NCBI GenBank assembly: GCA_009692985.1
Contig: SHYF01000025.1
Span: 1-14,332, forward strand
Direction of reading: 5' to 3'
From: Dehalococcoidia bacterium
GTDB taxonomy: Bacteria; Chloroflexota; Dehalococcoidia; Lucifugimonadales; SHYF01
Length of the DNA: 14,332 nucleotides
The notes under the pieces are model-generated. The model did not search any database. It worked only from the letters and a program-made list of their open reading frames with translations, and was not told the DNA's origin. Position 1 is the stretch's first letter. Every line of letters starts with the position of its first letter. The translations under genes were made by a program, and so were the position numbers. Shown here piece by piece: positions 5,926 to 12,822 of this stretch.

Positions 5926-8652
5926 ATGACCAGTCACGACCAGTTCGGCGCCCAGAGCACCATCACCACTCGCCAGGGGCCAGTGACGTACTTCCGGCTG
6001 AGCCGCCTGGAGGAAACCGGCGTCACGCACCTGGACCGCCTGCCTTTCTCCATACGCATTCTCCTAGAGAATATGTTGCGGAACTACGACGCCAAGCTGG
6101 TCACTGAACAGGATGTGCTCGGCGTCGCCGGGTGGAACACCCGAGAGCTATCCCGTCGGGAGGTCCCATTCATGCCGGCCCGGGTGCTGCTCCAGGACTT
6201 CACCGGCATTCCGGCCATTGTGGACATGGCCAGTATGCGTTCGGCAATGAAACGTATGGGCGGCGACCCCAAACGCATCAACCCAAGAGTTCCAGTGGAC
6301 CTGGTAATAGACCATTCTGTGCAGGTGGACTACTTTGGCACTCAGTACGCATTCGCCCAAAACGTAGAACGCGAATACGAACGCAATGGCGAGCGGTACA
6401 GCCTGCTGAAGTGGGCACAAAAGGCATTTCGGAACATGCGAGTTGTGCCGCCAGGCACGGGGATAGTCCACCAGGTGAACCTGGAGTACCTGGCCAGCGT
6501 CGTGGGCACCAAGAAAAAGGCGGGCAACACGGTCGCCTTTCCAGACACAGTGGTGGGGACGGACTCCCACACCACAATGGTGAACGGCCTGGGCGTCCTG
6601 GGCTGGGGTGTGGGAGGCATTGAGGCCGAGGCGGTGATGGTGGGCCAGCCCTACTACATGCTTCTGCCCATGGTAGTAGGCTTCAAGCTGACGGGCGAAC
6701 TGCCAGAGGGCACCACGGCCACCGACCTGGTCCTCACCGTAACCCAGATGCTGCGGGCCCGCGGCGTTGTGGACAAGTTTGTTGAGTTCTACGGCGAGGG
6801 ACTGTCGAAACTGGCCCTGCCAGACCGCGCCACCATCTCCAACATGTGTCCCGAGTACGGGGCCACGGCAGGCCTCTTCCCAGTAGACCAGGTGACGCTG
6901 GACTACCTTGCGGCCACGGGCCGCCGCCCTGCCGCTGTTGAGCTAGTAGAGAAGTATACCAAGGCACAAGGGCTATTCCGCACCAATGTCACCCCTGAGC
7001 CTGAATACACCGACAAGCTGGAGCTGGATATGTCTACCGTGGTACCCAGCCTGGCGGGGCCAAGCCGGCCCCAAGACCGCGTCCCGCTCACGGAGATGAA
7101 ACGGTCGTTCCAGGTGGCCCTGGACAATGTCTACCACAAGCCGGCTACAGCGGCGCCGAGTGGCAGCCATCAGACCGGTCACGAGCAGCGGGGCGTCCCG
7201 GTGAGCCTTGGTGGCCAATCAGTTCTCCTGGACCACGGCGTCGTTGTAATCGCCGCCATAACCAGCTGCACCAACACATCCAACCCATCTGTAATGGTGG
7301 GGGCAGGGCTTCTGGCCAAGAACGCAGTGGAACGCGGCCTGGACACGAAACCGTGGGTCAAGACCAGCATGGCGCCTGGCTCTCAGGTGGTAGACGACTA
7401 CCTGGCGGCAGCTGGAGTAATGCCATATCTTGAGGCGCTGGGGTTCCATATTGTTGGCCACGGCTGCACCTCATGCATCGGCAACAGCGGCCCACTGCCC
7501 GAGGCCGTGGCCCAGGCAGTGACGGAGCACGACCTTGTGACCGCCGCGGTGCTCAGCGGCAACAGGAACTTTGAGGCCCGCGTCCATCCGCAGGCAAAGG
7601 CAAACTTCCTGGCCTCGCCCATGCTTGTTGTGGCGTATGCTCTGGCCGGCACCGTTGACATTGACCTTGCCAAAGAACCCCTGGGACACGATCCTAACGG
7701 CCAGGGCGTGTACCTTCGGGATATTTGGCCGACACAAGAGCAGATCAAAGAATCGGTGTCCAAAGCGGTCAAGCCCGCGATGTTCCGCAAGCGGTACGAC
7801 AAGGTGTTTGAGGGCGACGAGCGGTGGAACAGCCTGCCGGTGCCTTCAGGAGACCTGTACGAATGGGACGCCGACTCCACCTACGTCCAGGAGCTACCCA
7901 TATTCGAGAATTTGCCGCAGGAGCCGCCGCCTGTGCGCGATGTCGCGGGCGCTCGCGTTCTGGCCGTCCTGGGGGATTCCATCACCACGGACCACATTTC
8001 GCCCGCCGGCGATATTGCTGCCAAGAGCCCGGCTGGGAAGTACCTCATTAGTAAGGGAGTGGCACCCAGGGATTTCAACACCTACGGGGCGCGGCGCGGC
8101 AATCACAACGTCCTGGTACGGGGCACCTTTGCCAACGTACGCCTGCGCAACCAGATGGTACCCAATGCGGAAGGCAGTGCGGCGGTACACCTGCCCAGCC
8201 GCCAGGAGATGAGCATCTACGATGCCTCGCTCCGCTACCAGGCAGAGGGCGTGCCTCTGGTTGTCCTGGCAGGCAAGGAATACGGGGCCGGCAGCTCCCG
8301 AGACTGGGCTGCCAAGGGGCCATACCTTCAGGGAGTGAGGGCGGTGGTGGCCCAGAGCTATGAGCGCATCCACCGCACCAACCTGATAGGCATGGGCGTT
8401 CTGCCCCTTCAGTTCATGCCCGGGCAAACCAGGGAGTCGCTGGGCCTCACTGGGTTTGAGACCTATGACATAGCTGGCATTGCGGGGGAGCTTCTGCCAG
8501 GAGCCACCGTAGATGTGCGCGCCCGGCGAGAGGATGGCCGCCCGGTGGCATTCAAGGCCCGCGTACGCATAGACACGCCCATAGAGGTGGAGTACTATAG
8601 AAACGGAGGTCTGCTGCAATACGTATTGCGGCAGATGCTAAAGGACAGCTGA
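5926..8652 (+). CDS. acnA: Aconitate hydratase (AcnA/IRP type)
   Basis: Interconverts citrate and isocitrate through cis-aconitate in the TCA cycle, using a [4Fe-4S] cluster, in the cytosol. 908 residues fit the AcnA family (about 890-910). The three cluster ligands are Cys448 (ITSCTNTSNP), Cys514 and Cys517 (GHGCTSCIGNSGPL); the 66- and 3-residue spacings equal those in E. coli AcnA. Also present: DHSVQVDYFG (129-138), GTDSHTTMVNGLGVLGWGVG (211-230), the swivel-domain GDSITTDHISPAG (683-695), YGARRGNH near 720, and GAGSSRDWAAKGP (787-799) with the catalytic Ser in SSR. GGGAGG at 5915-5920 is 5 nt before ATG 5926. No truncation or missing catalytic residue is seen. It probably forms its own transcription unit, followed by a possible terminator and a repeat element. 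Confidence 0.98.
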   Translation: MTSHDQFGAQSTITTRQGPVTYFRLSRLEETGVTHLDRLPFSIRILLENMLRNYDAKLVTEQDVLGVAGWNTRELSRREVPFMPARVLLQDFTGIPAIVDMASMRSAMKRMGGDPKRINPRVPVDLVIDHSVQVDYFGTQYAFAQNVEREYERNGERYSLLKWAQKAFRNMRVVPPGTGIVHQVNLEYLASVVGTKKKAGNTVAFPDTVVGTDSHTTMVNGLGVLGWGVGGIEAEAVMVGQPYYMLLPMVVGFKLTGELPEGTTATDLVLTVTQMLRARGVVDKFVEFYGEGLSKLALPDRATISNMCPEYGATAGLFPVDQVTLDYLAATGRRPAAVELVEKYTKAQGLFRTNVTPEPEYTDKLELDMSTVVPSLAGPSRPQDRVPLTEMKRSFQVALDNVYHKPATAAPSGSHQTGHEQRGVPVSLGGQSVLLDHGVVVIAAITSCTNTSNPSVMVGAGLLAKNAVERGLDTKPWVKTSMAPGSQVVDDYLAAAGVMPYLEALGFHIVGHGCTSCIGNSGPLPEAVAQAVTEHDLVTAAVLSGNRNFEARVHPQAKANFLASPMLVVAYALAGTVDIDLAKEPLGHDPNGQGVYLRDIWPTQEQIKESVSKAVKPAMFRKRYDKVFEGDERWNSLPVPSGDLYEWDADSTYVQELPIFENLPQEPPPVRDVAGARVLAVLGDSITTDHISPAGDIAAKSPAGKYLISKGVAPRDFNTYGARRGNHNVLVRGTFANVRLRNQMVPNAEGSAAVHLPSRQEMSIYDASLRYQAEGVPLVVLAGKEYGAGSSRDWAAKGPYLQGVRAVVAQSYERIHRTNLIGMGVLPLQFMPGQTRESLGLTGFETYDIAGIAGELLPGATVDVRARREDGRPVAFKARVRIDTPIEVEYYRNGGLLQYVLRQMLKDS

Positions 8653-8665
8653 TCCGCACGCCACA

Positions 8666-8813
8666 GTGCATTTGCTGGTAAACCAAACTCAGAGCTTGTG
8701 GGTTTTTCCTCCCCCTTGATGGGGGAGGACTAAGGTGGCGGTGAACTGTCAGGCCGTGACCTGGCTCCCCCCATCCTAACCTTCCCCCACAAGGGGGGAA
8801 GGAACAAATGCAC
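8666..8813. repeat. 148-bp MITE-like element with 9-bp terminal inverted repeats
   Basis: The ends are GTGCATTTG (8666-8674) and CAAATGCAC (8805-8813), perfect inverted repeats. Inside are two hairpins: TCCTCCCCC/GGGGGAGGA (8707-8715 with 8721-8729, loop TTGAT) and CCTTCCCCC/GGGGGAAGG (8780-8788 with 8794-8802, loop ACAAG). The flanks of the two hairpins are themselves related in inverse orientation (GGGGGAGGACTAAGGTGG against GGGGGAAGGTTAGGATGG), so the element is a large imperfect palindrome. It has no coding capacity. It lies 13 nt after the aconitase stop codon and does not resemble the 10429-10574 family beyond being GC-hairpin-rich. Confidence 0.65.
8685..8707 (+). terminator. Possible intrinsic terminator after acnA
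   Basis: AAACTCA (8685-8691) pairs with TGGGTTT (8699-8705) including one G-U pair, over a 7-nt loop, and the sequence ends in five T (8703-8707). The stem is AT-rich, so it is weak; the strong hairpin at 8707-8729 right behind it may assist. It falls inside the 8666-8813 element. Confidence 0.35.
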
Positions 8814-8950
8814 ACAACCTCTCAGCCCATCATGCGGCCGGGCAATTGCCATGTCCCCCCTTACGCCAGAGGCGCAAAACCGCTACAATTAGTGTGTCCG
8901 CTGTCAAGGCACAGTGGGGACGCCGCTTTATGTAGGTGAATGATCCTGCC

Positions 8951-9556
8951 ATGACACTCTCCGCATCAACCCTATATCCGCTGATTCTGGCAATCCTCGT
9001 GGGCTATATTCTGGGCTCCATTCCATTGGCTGCCCTGGTAAGCCGCCGGCGGGGTGTGGACATATTCTCCGTAGGGACGGGGCTGGCAGGAGCCGCCAAC
9101 GTGGTACGCAGCGTGGGCTTCTGGCATGGCGGCGCGGTTTTCTGGGGAGATGTGGCGAAAGGCATCCTCACCGTTGCGGTCTCCGATCGCCTGGGGGTGG
9201 ACGGCGCTGCCATTCTCCTTCCTGGCACGGCCGCTCTGGTAGGACACTGGCGATCCGTCTTCACGCACTTTCGTGGTGGTGACGGGATGGCCACCCTGGT
9301 GGGAATTACCATGGCCCTCCTTCCTCCGTTCACATTCTGGCTGGCTGTGGCCACTTGCTGCGTTGTCATGTTCATTGCTCGCGCCTCTGGTCACCACCCA
9401 TCACTCTGGGGCGGGGCCGCTGGCTACAGCTTCCTGATTTTCAGGGCCACCGTCTTCGGAGATAGCCCAGCCTTGGTCCTGATTGTAGTCGTGCTGGCGC
9501 TGATGGTGCTGGCCCACGCAATTGTAGGCCACCTTCGCCATCCCGCTTCCACCTAG
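8951..9556 (+). CDS. Divergent PlsY-like glycerol-3-phosphate acyltransferase paralogue
   Basis: PlsY is an inner-membrane enzyme that acylates glycerol-3-phosphate from acyl-phosphate, the first step of phospholipid synthesis. The fold is recognisable in 201 residues with about six hydrophobic helices: GYILGSIP (18-25), GVDIFSVGTGLAGAANVVRS (35-54) and GHWRSVFTHFRGGDGMATLVG (98-118). However, the three signature motifs deviate: GSGNIGATN reads GTGLAGAAN, FRGGKGVAT reads FRGGDGMAT, and the terminal H-x-x-N reads HAIV (189-192). Those positions contact phosphate or substrate in true PlsY, so this copy may have another substrate or be inactive; a canonical plsY may exist elsewhere. The ATG at 8951 follows AGGTGA (8934-8939); a GTG at 8936 would add five residues. 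It is isolated, with repeats on both sides. Confidence 0.75.
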   Translation: MTLSASTLYPLILAILVGYILGSIPLAALVSRRRGVDIFSVGTGLAGAANVVRSVGFWHGGAVFWGDVAKGILTVAVSDRLGVDGAAILLPGTAALVGHWRSVFTHFRGGDGMATLVGITMALLPPFTFWLAVATCCVVMFIARASGHHPSLWGGAAGYSFLIFRATVFGDSPALVLIVVVLALMVLAHAIVGHLRHPAST

Positions 9557-9597
9557 CTTCTATATCGCTGGTCCATCGCATAATCCTGGCTGCCGGC

Positions 9598-9640
9598 GCC
9601 CCCCGTTCGTGGTTCGACAAGCTCACCACGAACGGGGGGC
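9598..9640. repeat. Long perfect inverted repeat (15-bp arms) after the plsY-like gene
   Basis: GCCCCCCGTTCGTGG (9598-9612) is the exact reverse complement of 9626-9640, with a 13-nt loop TTCGACAAGCTCA. It begins 41 nt after the plsY-like stop codon and could stop RNA polymerase or protect the 3' end, though no U-run follows. The loop core TCGACAAGCTCA and arm GTTCGTGG have the look of a dispersed intergenic repeat; only this copy is in the window. Confidence 0.65.
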
Positions 9641-9650
9641 CAAGTTCATT

Positions 9651-9701
9651 TCGCCCTGAGCCGGAGCCCTTGAGCGAAGCGAAGGGTTTGTCGAAGGGCG
9701 A
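9651..9701 (+). repeat. 51-bp 'GAGCGAAGCG' repeat, free-standing copy
   Basis: It begins TCGCCCT (9651-9657) and ends AGGGCGA (9695-9701), a 7-bp inverted repeat. Inside, GAGCCCTTGAGCGAAGCGAA and GGGTTTGTCGAA form a second nested hairpin. The same core (GCCGAAGCCCTGAGCGAAGC) appears at 4480-4500 and, on the minus strand, at 14143-14123; a shorter variant lies on the minus strand at about 14053-14029. It abuts the udgB ribosome-binding region. Confidence 0.65.
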
Positions 9702-9741
9702 TCCTTAACATTCAGGTTTCTTGGGCCGCACAGTGGAGAGA

Positions 9742-10431
9742 ATGGCAGCACATCCCCTGCAAGCCTTGCAAGATCAGATCACCCTATGCCGCCAATGCCC
9801 GCGCCTGGTGGCATACAGGGAGCAAGTTGGCATTGTGAAGCGCCGTAGCTATGAGACGTGGGACTACTGGAGCCGCCCCGTGCCCAGCTTTGGAGACACC
9901 AACGCCAAAGTATTGGCCATCGGGTTGGCCCCGGCGTCTCACGGCGGCAATCGCACCGGCAGAATTTTCACCGGCGACGCCTCGGCCAGGTTCCTGATGC
10001 AAGGACTACACCAAGTTGGACTATCCAGCCAGCCCACCTCGGAACACCGCAACGACGGCCTGAAGCTGCAAGGGCTGTATCTGACAGCAGCCTTGCGGTG
10101 TGCGCCTCCCGCTGACAAGCCAACGCGCGAAGAGCTGGCCAACTGCGCTCCTTACATGGCGCAGGAACTAGCCCTGCTGCAGTCGGTGCGTGTTGTCCTG
10201 GCGCTGGGACGAACCGCGTTCGAAAGCTACCTGCGGCTGGTCTCGCAACAGGTGGAGAAGCCCGTCAGGCTTGCTTTCCACCACGGCGCACGCTACGAGA
10301 TGCCTGCCGGCCCGCCGGTGCTGTTTGCCTCCTACCACCCCAGCCCACGCAACCATAACACTGGCCGACTCACAGAGGCCAGCTTCGTTGCTGTCCTGCG
10401 GCAGGTCAAGCACGATGCTGGGCTAGAGTAG
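9742..10431 (+). CDS. udgb: Family 5 (UdgB-type) uracil-DNA glycosylase, 4Fe-4S
   Basis: Removes uracil, and in this family often hypoxanthine or xanthine, from deaminated DNA to start base excision repair. Cluster cysteines are in the family pattern: CRQC at 16-19, Cys120 (LRCAPPADKP) and Cys135 (NCAPYM). Active-site motif A reads GLAPASHGGNRTGRIFTGD (61-79), with Ala in place of the Asp/Asn of families 1 and 4, as is usual for family 5; motif B is SYHPSPRNHNTGRLT (197-211). TAALRCAPPA and ALGRTAF are also typical. The ATG at 9742 follows GGAG at 3 nt; a TTG at 9721 or GTG at 9733 could add up to seven residues. The stop codon TAG (10429-10431) is also the first three bases of a MITE-like element, so the original C-terminus may have been replaced. 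Confidence 0.92.
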   Translation: MAAHPLQALQDQITLCRQCPRLVAYREQVGIVKRRSYETWDYWSRPVPSFGDTNAKVLAIGLAPASHGGNRTGRIFTGDASARFLMQGLHQVGLSSQPTSEHRNDGLKLQGLYLTAALRCAPPADKPTREELANCAPYMAQELALLQSVRVVLALGRTAFESYLRLVSQQVEKPVRLAFHHGARYEMPAGPPVLFASYHPSPRNHNTGRLTEASFVAVLRQVKHDAGLE

Positions 10432-10574
10432 CAGGGTGCGGAAAAAAGGAGTTCAGAGGGGCCATGCCCCCTCTGACGGGGGTCTGGGGGTGTCCCCCAG
10501 ACATGATTTCTCCCCCCTTCCCGGCAGAAAGGGGGACAGGAGGATAGTCGAAAGGGTTTTTCAGCAGCCTGCTA
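10429..10574 (+). mobile_element. MITE-like element, copy 1 (146 bp, terminal inverted repeats, TA ends)
   Basis: The left end TAGCAGGGTGCGGAAAAA (10429-10446) and the reverse complement of the right end, TAGCAGGCTGCTGAAAAA (10574-10557), match at 16 of 18 positions. The outermost TA on each side may be a target duplication, as made by IS630/Tc1-mariner-type transposases (inference). Internal hairpins in order: CAGAGGGG/CCCCTCTG (10454-10475), GTCTGGGGG-TGT-CCCCCAGAC (10482-10502) and an imperfect CCCCC/GGGGG pair (about 10512-10535), then AGGATAGTCGAAAGGGTTTT. There is no coding capacity, so it would depend on a transposase encoded elsewhere. Left end overlaps the udgB stop codon. Confidence 0.75.
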
Positions 10575-10703
10575 GGCAGCGGGCACCAACCCCGAAGACC
10601 GGGCGTTCACCTTCTGTGTCTAAAAGTCCTTTGGGCTACGGCACAAGCCCAAAAAACCTCTATTCAACGCCTATCAAACGTGCCATAAGAGGCCGCAAAG
10701 TGA
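10575..10703. other. Non-coding leader region before the TSUP gene, with a dyad
   Basis: After the MITE-like copy there is no supported gene. One dyad is visible: TTTGGGCT (10630-10637) pairs with AGCCCAAA (10646-10653) over the loop ACGGCACA. A run of A, not T, follows, so on the plus strand it is not an intrinsic terminator. I see no riboswitch or RNA gene that I can name. Confidence 0.35.
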
Positions 10704-10709
10704 TATAGT
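10680..10709 (+). promoter_or_regulatory. Candidate promoter of the TSUP permease gene
   Basis: GTGCCA (10680-10685, 4 of 6 consensus bases) and TATAGT (10704-10709, 5 of 6) are separated by 18 nt. The predicted start near 10716 leaves a leader of about 39 nt with GAAGG at 10745-10749. Sequence pattern only. Confidence 0.35.
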
Positions 10710-10754
10710 TTATCTCCTGCCTCTTGACCGTCAGTAAACCATACGAAGGTGCCT

Positions 10755-11579
10755 TTGGACTGGATCAGATTCCTGGAGCTTGCGGGCCTGGGGCTCATAG
10801 CTAGCACCTGGGGCGCGCTCATAGGCGCTGGCGGCGGATTTATTATCGTGCCGTTCCTGCTTTTCTTCGATAGATCTCTGAGCCCTGCTGTGGTAACTGC
10901 CGTTTCGCTGATAGCAGTGTTCTCCAACGGGGTATCGGGAGCCATAGCTTACGCAAGGCTCCGCCGCATCGACTACAGGACCGGCCTGGTATTCCTGGTG
11001 GCAACCCTGCCGGGGGGGGTAGTAGGCGCCCGGCTAGTCAACCACATTGATCGCGGCCCATTCCAAGTGGTATTCGGCATCCTGCTGGTAATTGTGTCTC
11101 TTTACATCTTCGCCCGGCCACGCAGGCCGGCCCAGGCCCGTGTGGCTTCCAGCGGTTCTCCACGACACCTGGTGGACAGCCGCGGGACCGTGTATGAGTA
11201 CGCAGTCAGGCTGGGGCCAGGAGCAGGCATTACCTTCATCATCGGCTTCTTGGCAAGCATGTTGGGAGTGGGCGGCGGCATCTTCGGGGTGCCTGTCTTC
11301 GTATATCTGCTGGGCATCCCCATCCTCGTGGCGACTGCCACCTCTCAGTTCATGTTGATAGGGACATCTGGTGTAGCTAATATCACCAACATACTGGAAG
11401 GGGACATTCATGGCCTCTGGGCAACTGCCCTGGCCCTTACTGTGGGCGCAGTGATAGGAGGCCAGATTGGAGCGCGAATCTCCCAGCGGATAAGCACGGT
11501 GTGGGTTGCTCGCGCTCTCGCCGCCGGCCTACTCCTGGTGGGACTGAGGCTGGCCTACGGCGGCATTAGCACCCTCTAG
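10755..11579 (+). CDS. TauE/SafE (TSUP) family membrane permease
   Basis: Multi-spanning transporter of the TSUP family, whose studied members export sulfite, sulfoacetate or other organic anions; the substrate here cannot be told from sequence. The two homologous halves each carry the family's glycine motif: ALIGAGGGFIIVPFL (21-35) and SMLGVGGGIFGVPVF (168-182), numbering from the chosen start. About eight hydrophobic helices are seen, with a hydrophilic cytoplasmic loop near 120-150. The open frame starts at GTG 10749, but that codon lies within the GAAGG ribosome site; TTG at 10755 has ideal 5-nt spacing, giving 274 residues. It is a single-gene unit, followed at 2 nt by a strong palindrome. 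The neighbours do not indicate a substrate. Confidence 0.88.
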   Translation: MDWIRFLELAGLGLIASTWGALIGAGGGFIIVPFLLFFDRSLSPAVVTAVSLIAVFSNGVSGAIAYARLRRIDYRTGLVFLVATLPGGVVGARLVNHIDRGPFQVVFGILLVIVSLYIFARPRRPAQARVASSGSPRHLVDSRGTVYEYAVRLGPGAGITFIIGFLASMLGVGGGIFGVPVFVYLLGIPILVATATSQFMLIGTSGVANITNILEGDIHGLWATALALTVGAVIGGQIGARISQRISTVWVARALAAGLLLVGLRLAYGGISTL

Positions 11580-11580
11580 C

Positions 11581-11604
11581 AGGGGCGCAAGGCCTTGCGC
11601 CCCT
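11581..11604. terminator. 24-nt perfect palindrome directly after the TSUP gene
   Basis: The half-arm AGGGGCGCAAGG is followed by its exact reverse complement CCTTGCGCCCCT, starting 2 nt after the stop codon. As RNA it makes a 10-bp GC-rich stem with a tight loop. No U-run follows, so termination would be of the non-canonical, hairpin-only type; it could instead be another dispersed palindromic repeat. Confidence 0.4.
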
Positions 11605-11680
11605 ACGGGGTCAGTCGCCTACAAAAACATATTCTCAGGCCAATGGCCAAGCTACGCTTTTCGTCAAGCCCGCTAGGGCG

Positions 11681-11686
11681 TATACT
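11681..11686 (+). promoter_or_regulatory. Candidate -10 box of the leucine dehydrogenase operon
   Basis: TATACT matches the -10 consensus at 5 of 6 positions; the matching -35 is poor (TTTTCG at 11658-11663 with a 17-nt spacer). A start near 11693 would lie downstream of the most upstream in-frame ATG (11689), which agrees with using the ATG at 11749 instead. A dyad GGCCA-A-TGGCC (11638-11648) lies about 20 nt upstream of the -35 region and could bind a regulator. Confidence 0.35.
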
Positions 11687-11748
11687 CTATGGTATCGCAG
11701 GCTGCTTCCCCTGTCCTGACCACAGCGATAGCTAACGGAGACAAAGAC

Positions 11749-12822
11749 ATGAACGTCCTGGAGTACATGGAGCGATACGGGCACGAGCAGTTCAGCGTCT
11801 ACACAGATGCCAGCGTTGGCTTGAAAGCCTTCATCGCCATTCACGATACTACCTTGGGCCCCGCGTTGGGTGGCGTACGCGTGTGGCCCCATCCCACGGA
11901 GGATGCCGCTGTGATGGACGTACTCCGGTTGAGCCGGGCCATGACATACAAGTCGGCGGCGGCAGGACTCAACTTCGGCGGCGGCAAGGGCCTCATCATG
12001 GCGGACTCCCGCAAGGACAAGTCCGAGGCGCTGATGCGTGCCTTCGGCAGGTTTGTGGAGAGCCTGGGTGGCCGCTACATCACCACCGAAGACGTGGGCA
12101 TTACCCTCCATGATCTGGAACAGATTGCACAGGAGACCTCCCATGTCACGGGCCTGCCCATATCCCTGGGAGGCAGCGGCGACACATCTTCCATGACAGG
12201 CTTCGGGGTATACCAGGGTATGCGGGCCTGCGCCAAAGAGGCATGGGGCAGCGACTCCTTAGCGGGCCGTACCATAGCCATCCAGGGATTCGGGCACACG
12301 GCCACTGCGCTGGTAGAGAACATCCTGAAGAAAGAGGAAGGGGTCAAGTTTATCGTAGCCGACATCAACGAAGAGTCGCTGGCCCGTGCCAGGCAGTACC
12401 CTGGAGTGCAGATCGTGGGACCCGACGACATATTCAGCGCCGCCTGCGACATATTCGCCCCGTGCGCCCTGGGCGGCATACTCAACAGCAACACAATCCC
12501 GCGCCTCCGGTGCAGGATTGTGTGCGGCTCCGCCAACAACCAGCTCTTGGAGCTAGAGGACGCCGACGCCATTCAAAAGAGGGGCATCGTCTACGCGCCA
12601 GACTACATAGTGAACGCGGGCGGTGTAATCAACATCTCCTGCGAGGTCGGCACCAACTATAGCGAAGATGCTTCCAGAGAGAAAACCGCCCGTATCTACG
12701 AGACCATCCAGCGGGTCATCGCCATCTCCAAGAAGCAAGGCATATCCACGGCCCGGGCAGCAGACCACCTGGCGGAGGAGCGCATTGCGGCAGTGCGCAA
12801 AATCAGGAGGGTATACCTGTAA
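11749..12822 (+). CDS. ldh: Leucine dehydrogenase (Glu/Leu/Phe/Val dehydrogenase family)
   Basis: NAD-dependent oxidative deamination of leucine, and likely valine and isoleucine, to the 2-oxo acids in the cytosol. The 357-residue protein follows Bacillus leucine dehydrogenase almost block for block: GLKAFIAIHDTTLGPALGG (24-42), MTYKSAAAGLNFGGGKGLIM (65-84) with the catalytic lysines at exactly positions 68 and 80, GRYITTEDVG, the Rossmann IAIQGFGHTATAL (GxGxxA), ADINEES, DIFAPCALGGILN, SANNQL and YAPDYIVNAGGVINI. The nucleotide loop reads GFGHTA where Bacillus has GVGNVA. The frame extends 20 residues upstream, but the family N-terminus starts at this ATG, with GGAG 8 nt before it. Its stop overlaps the next start (TAATG). 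Valine specificity cannot be excluded. Confidence 0.93.
   Translation: MNVLEYMERYGHEQFSVYTDASVGLKAFIAIHDTTLGPALGGVRVWPHPTEDAAVMDVLRLSRAMTYKSAAAGLNFGGGKGLIMADSRKDKSEALMRAFGRFVESLGGRYITTEDVGITLHDLEQIAQETSHVTGLPISLGGSGDTSSMTGFGVYQGMRACAKEAWGSDSLAGRTIAIQGFGHTATALVENILKKEEGVKFIVADINEESLARARQYPGVQIVGPDDIFSAACDIFAPCALGGILNSNTIPRLRCRIVCGSANNQLLELEDADAIQKRGIVYAPDYIVNAGGVINISCEVGTNYSEDASREKTARIYETIQRVIAISKKQGISTARAADHLAEERIAAVRKIRRVYL

Noticed and set aside
7894..8619. Long minus-strand open frame (241 codons) opposite aconitase, and several others of 140-213 codons on both strands there
   Set aside because: They are antisense or frame-shifted shadows of acnA, whose protein is complete with all motifs; their translations are Pro/Arg/Ser-rich without recognisable domains, as expected in GC-rich DNA.
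10630..10653. TTTGGGCT/AGCCCAAA hairpin as an intrinsic terminator
   Set aside because: It is followed by A residues on the plus strand, and on the minus strand the T-run precedes rather than follows the stem.
4591..11579. A sulfur-metabolism cluster made of the SQR-like protein and the TauE/SafE permease
   Set aside because: They lie 5 kb apart in separate transcription units with unrelated genes between; neither substrate is established.
11689..11748. Twenty-residue N-terminal extension of leucine dehydrogenase
   Set aside because: It has no counterpart in the family, lies at or before the likely transcription start, and the ATG at 11749 has a proper GGAG site.
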